From Echinometra lucunter (lineage: Eukaryota; Echinodermata; Echinoidea; Camarodonta; Echinometridae): a stretch of 64,000 bases of DNA. The position numbers were made by a program, and so were the translations under genes. A model generated the notes under the pieces. It worked only from the letters and a program-made list of their open reading frames with translations. It was not told where the DNA came from and did not search any database. The first letter of the stretch is position 1. Every line of letters starts with the position of its first letter. The DNA lies in the NCBI GenBank assembly GCA_029962745.1, contig CM057155.1, forward strand, positions 30,872,896-30,936,895, written 5' to 3'. Positions 49,801 through 55,800 of this stretch are shown piece by piece.

Positions 49801-52800
49801 TTAGTTATATTGCTAATTTATTTATTTATTTATTTTTTCAGATATTAATGACTGATTTATGAATACAGTTAATAATAATAATAATAATAATAATATTAAT
49901 AATGAAGATAATTATGCACTAGATATCCACCCCAAAGGGTGCTCGTGGCGCTTACCATGAATTATCTAGTATAAATATTAGTATTATCCCAGGTTACCAT
50001 GAATTATCTAGTATAAATATTAGTATTATCCCAGGTTACCATGAATTATCTGGTATAAATATTAGTATTACCCCAGCTTACCATGAATTATCTAGTATAA
50101 ATATTAGTATTACCCCAGCTTACCATGAATTATCTAGTATAAATATTACCCCAGCTTACCATGAATTATCTAGTATAAATATTAGTATTATCCCAGGTTA
50201 CCATGAATTATCTGGTATAAATATTAGTATTACCCCAGCTTACCATGAATTATCTAGTATAAATATTAGCATTACCCCAGCTTACCATGAATTATCTAGT
50301 ATAAATATTAGTATTACCCCAGCTTACCATGAATTATCTAGTATAAATATTAGTATTACCCCCAGCTTACCATGAATTATCTAGTATAAATATTAGTATT
50401 ACCCCAGCTTACCATGAATTATCTAGTATAAATATTAGTATTACCCCAGCTTACCATGAATTATCTAGTATAAATATTAGTATTACCCCAGCTTACCATG
50501 AATTATCTAGTATAAATATTAGTATTACCCCAGCTTACCATGAATTATCTAGTATAAATATTAGTATTACCCCAGCTTACCATGAATTATCTAGTATAAA
50601 TATTAGTATTACCCCAGCAGTGCCAGAAACCCATTTTTACACCTGGGTAGAGTACAGCAAAGGTGGATTAACCCATTCGTGACAGGAATTATTTAAAGCC
50701 TAATTTGATCAGCTTTTATTCTTCAAATTGGCAACACCAACATTTTTATTTTATTGCTACCTTTTTCTTATAAAACATCATGTATCTGAAATAAATATAA
50801 ATAGATAGAATATATGATGAGAAGTCATAAAGTTGCCAGTTTGCAGGGAAAAACGGTAATTTTAACATTTTCATCGCATTGCCAATTTAAGGATTTAATG
50901 CTAATTTTCCTTTTAAAAAATTTCAGCATCAAACAACAAATATTGATGCAATGAAAATGGGCACAGTAAGTGTAGAATTTTTTGCTCTTTCTTCTCATGT
51001 ATTTGGTATGTTTTTAGGGCTCTGCATCAAAAGTTATTAAACCAAAACACATAATGTGGACCCTCTGTCATGAATGGGTTAAGCATCTTGCTGAAGGACA
51101 TACATGTAAGGAGCCAGGCATCAGTGGGAATCGAACTCATGACCCTTTGATCAAGAGAGTGCGCTCTTACCAACTTTGCCACAACACCTCCAAAATATTC
51201 CTCACATCAGATAAAGGAAAACCCAAGCAACTAAAAATGGAAATCCCTCCCTAGCACTGGTGACAACTTGCATTCATGTGTAACTTGTGAAAGCTATTAC
51301 ATGTAGTTCAGGGGGGTGTTTCATAAAGCTGTTTGTAAAGTTACGAATGACTTTACGAATGACTTGAATATGGCACGCCAATTGGAATTCTCCGTCATAA
51401 ATCGCATCAGCTAAATGTGAAATATGCAGACGTAGATTAAAATTACTTTTGTTTATGAACATATTTATTGCAAAGTACATTTTTGCCACAATTTAATTGA
51501 GATTATGGGAAATGAGAATTATACAAAGCTCTTCATCCCTAAATGTCTTTAAATCCAAGTTAAAATCATATTTGTTCAGTTGAGGTAATATATTTTGTAG
51601 AATTAAGTAAAAAGGAGCACTGAACCAGCGCGGCTGAATATATCTTGTATAGTAACTGCGCTATATAAATTTATGCTTTTTATTATTATTATTAAATGTA
51701 GTCACACTCAGGAAATGCAGTCACACATCCCCAAAACCTTTGGGCATCCCATTTGGCACTTCATATTCAAGTCGTGAATAAAGTCATGCATAACTTTACG
51801 AACAGCTTTATGATACATCCCCAGGCCTTGGAATGACAGTAATTGGCAAGTCATTAGTCAATACTTGCCACTTTTGACCCAGGTGTAGAAAAGAAGTACA
51901 TGGTAGGAAAAATCTTCTCTAAATCCTTCAAGATTCATTGTTTGCATTTTTTTTAATTAATCCCTTCTAAAGTGGGTCATATTCTAAAAATTGTCTTATC
52001 CCTTATATAGTTGTATCTTTAGTATTTACTATCAAATGGCTAATAATGAAAATTGTCTCAACTTTTGTTGTAACTTTTGTTGTATCTCTGTTCAGTCTGT
52101 GCAGGATTCTGATTTATACAAATGCGCGGTAGATATCTTGAGATAACAGGTATTCTGAAAATTGTTGTATCTCTTGTTTATCTTCTCTTCCATGGTGATT
52201 AGAACAAGAATTTAGAACAGCTAGAGGCTGTTGTATCTCATGATGTGGGCAATAATTTCTAGCTCAGAAACAGGCAGTACATGGTCGACCAGCAAGATAA
52301 AGACTGTTTGTAAGTCAAAATGTCAAAGAAGAGACATTCAGAGAAACTACAGGATGGGAATCGACAATTTCACATCAAATTGAGATTTTGTTCGAGTGAG
52401 GACAGGCATGAGCCATGTGTTTAAATTAAGTGTAGTCAATCGCACATAGTACATACAGCTACATAAATTAGTCAGTGGTACCTCTCCATCCATAAACATC
52501 ATTGTTGGGCTTTCTTCTACTTCTGATTTCTCCTTTGATGGGGTTACAGGTGCTGCTGGCTCACGGTTGTCTACTGAATGGTCTGCTTCTAGCAATGTTG
52601 GCCACTCCTATTGAAATGAAATATATGAATATATGAATTTGAACGTTTTTACAGATAAATGGCGCTATACAAATGCTGTTCATCATCATCCTCATCATCA
52701 TCCTCATCATCATCCTCATCAAATGAAATTAAACAACGATTAAAGCATATCATTTGCTTTAAACAAAAATAACAATTTTTCTTTCAAGGTACTAAATATG

Positions 52801-55800
52801 GTGCCAGAAATTTTTCAACCAAAATGAAAATTTGATTGAAAAAGTGATTCCAAACAGGAGTGCATGCTTCAATATAACAAATTTTATGGTTACCATACAT
52901 AGCAAGTTCTATATTTGTACACGCCATCCCCCCCCCCTCAAAAAAGTGGGGAATATACATGTATTCCCCCATTCCCCCCCCCCCCCGATTTACGCCAATG
53001 TCTCACATACTACAACATTCAGTGTATTACAGTTATTCATGCAGTGATATATTTATTTATGTATTTCTGATATTTATACAGGGTAACACATTTCACCAGT
53101 AATGGTGGTCTTCCATGAGGTCCTGTTTGGAGCAATGCATTCTATGACAATCATCAATGAAAACAAGATTACAGCAACAAAACCGAATAGAGAAATAAAT
53201 ACACACACGTAAATATACAAATCTACAAATCAGTTCGTATCCTCATGATGTTGGAACCCGAGGGGGGGGGGGGGACACCATGCTCATACACAAAACGCGT
53301 AAAAAGTGTTGTTTTTCACAGACAGGCGGCGATGTACGCACGCACAGTGAAAATGGTAACCAAATTGAAAAAATCAGGGAAAATGGGTATACTTTTACAT
53401 CAGCTTGATTTGAAAATATTTATTTAGGGTGGGGAACACATGACAAAATACTTGTTTTAGGGTATTCTGAGATTGAAGGATAATTACTTGCTTAGGATCC
53501 ATTTTGGGCATGGTGTCCACCTTGTAATGACAGTGCCCCCCCCCCCCCTTGGGGTCGGAACTGAAAACAGATACTGTACGTCTTCAGAGATCATATGAAG
53601 GTTGCTTTACCTGTTGAGCATGATTTAATTTCAATATAACATGCATTTACCACAGACTCTAGCTCGACCTTTCTTGGGCTTAGAGTTCAACGGGTTAACC
53701 CATTCATGACAGGAATTATTTAAAGCCTAATTTGATCAGCTTTTATTCTTCAAATTGGCAACACCAACATTTTTCTTATATTGGTACATTTTTCTTATAA
53801 AACATCATGTATCCGAAATAAATATAAATTGACAATGTGATGAGAAGTCATAAAGTTGCCAATTTGCAGGGACAAACAGTAATTTTAACATTTTCATCGC
53901 ATTGCCAATTTAAGGATTTTAATGCTTATTTTCCTTTCAAAAATTTTCAGCATCAAACAACGAATATTAACGCAACCAAAACGGGCGCATTTTGTGTAGA
54001 ATTTTTTGCTCTTTCTGCTCATGTATTTGGTATGATTTTTACGGCTTTGCATCAAAAGATATTAGGCCAAACCACAAAATGTGGACCTCTGTCATGAATG
54101 GGTTAATAGAATATATACCCTCCTGATAACTTACCTCACTTTCAAGGGGATACTGGATTGGGCTAGGCTGTGGTATTGTTGCTGACACATGCCCTCCTCT
54201 CCTGTTTCTGTTATTGGAACCTCTTCCGCGTCTTCCCTGGAATTCCTGAATAGAAAACAAAAGTCATAATTTTACAGAATGATATTACACTGCATGTAGG
54301 TACTGGGGGCATACATGTACATTTTTATGTTACCTATTTTATAGAAATACAATGATGCACCATCAAGTTATAGGGGGCTGCAATCTACAAACCTAGCTTT
54401 TCAGCTGTCTCCTACATTTTCAACCTGATTAAGTTGATGTGAATTCTTATGACATAGAGTGTAATGTTAAAATGCTTTACACAATTATCATTTTTAGGTT
54501 TCAATGTTTTCCCATGTACATTAACTTTGCGTTTTGGGGTTTTTTCATTTGTTGGAAATGGAAATACATGAAATGAAAAAATGAAATGAAATATTCCCAG
54601 CCTCCCCCCCCCAATCGATTGACAAATGTACCACTAATTTCACCTGACTACAGAGAATGCTGATATTTGCTAAAATGGAACCAGTGGGATCTATCGGTAT
54701 TGCTTTTTAATTGCGGGAGCTGGACAAATGCCTGACAATTAAGTGTATGGTCTGCTTTAGAAGTGGAACTTCCTGGTTACAAGATTATTGCTCAACTGCA
54801 CACAGGAGAGCATTCGTATGTTGGGCTATGTAAATTTCTGTGGCAGCTAACCTTTAACTTGGAAATATGAATGACCACAATAAAAGCATAATTCTAAAAA
54901 AATATTTGCTTTTCAAACTACAGAATGACAAACATCTAAATTCCATACTGTTCCTTCAGTTGGATCTCAATCATCTTTATCAAGTGAAATTTTCACATTG
55001 TCAGGGTTCATACACTTACACATTTTCTTAATTCCATGACTTTCCATGACTTTCCAGGGCAGAAAAATGCAAATTTCCATGACTGATTGATCACATGTGA
55101 TGTAAAACTTACATTAAAAGCGCACTGATTAAAAGAGTAACAAAGCTGATCTGACTACCATGAATGCAGGGCCGGCCCAAGAGCGAATTAATTGAACAAT
55201 ATCTTCAATCAAATGATTTTCCATGACTTTCCAGAAGAAAGTGACAAATTCCCTGACTTTTTGCTCCTGAAAAGAATTTCCAATTCCTTTACTTTCCAGA
55301 AATTCCCTGACCTGTATAAACCCTGATTGTTTTTTATCTTGCTTCTCAAAAACTCACACATGAGCTTGGGAACACTACATGCCTTTTGCCGGCAATTGTC
55401 GCGCCCCCCCCCCCCCCCCCCCCATAGATGTATACTGATGCAAGGTATAACCTTGGATCTATGTGAGTGGCTCAACCCATGATGTTGTTGTTGTTGTTGA
55501 ATTGGGCTTTTACAGACATGCATCAATCAGATATGATGATTTAGCTCTGGGACCGACTTTTTACGTCACCATCTGAAAGACGTGACTCTCACTTGAACCT
55601 GGGTCCACTGAATCAGTTTATAACTTCCACTGTTAGCTGGATTACAGGCGCATGCCACAACGCCTAGTTGTGGAGTCATCATGCCTCCTTTTTATTCATA
55701 CCTCATTCAAATTTCATATTAAGCTACATGAAGCTGTTAACTTGTAAACTGCTTCTATTCAGTATAAAACAATTGTCTTCTACTTTCATATTAAGCTACA

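Noticed and set aside
49954..50620. A CRISPR-like array of regular repeats
   Set aside because: Units are contiguous 42-bp tandem copies without unique spacers, in a eukaryotic intron.
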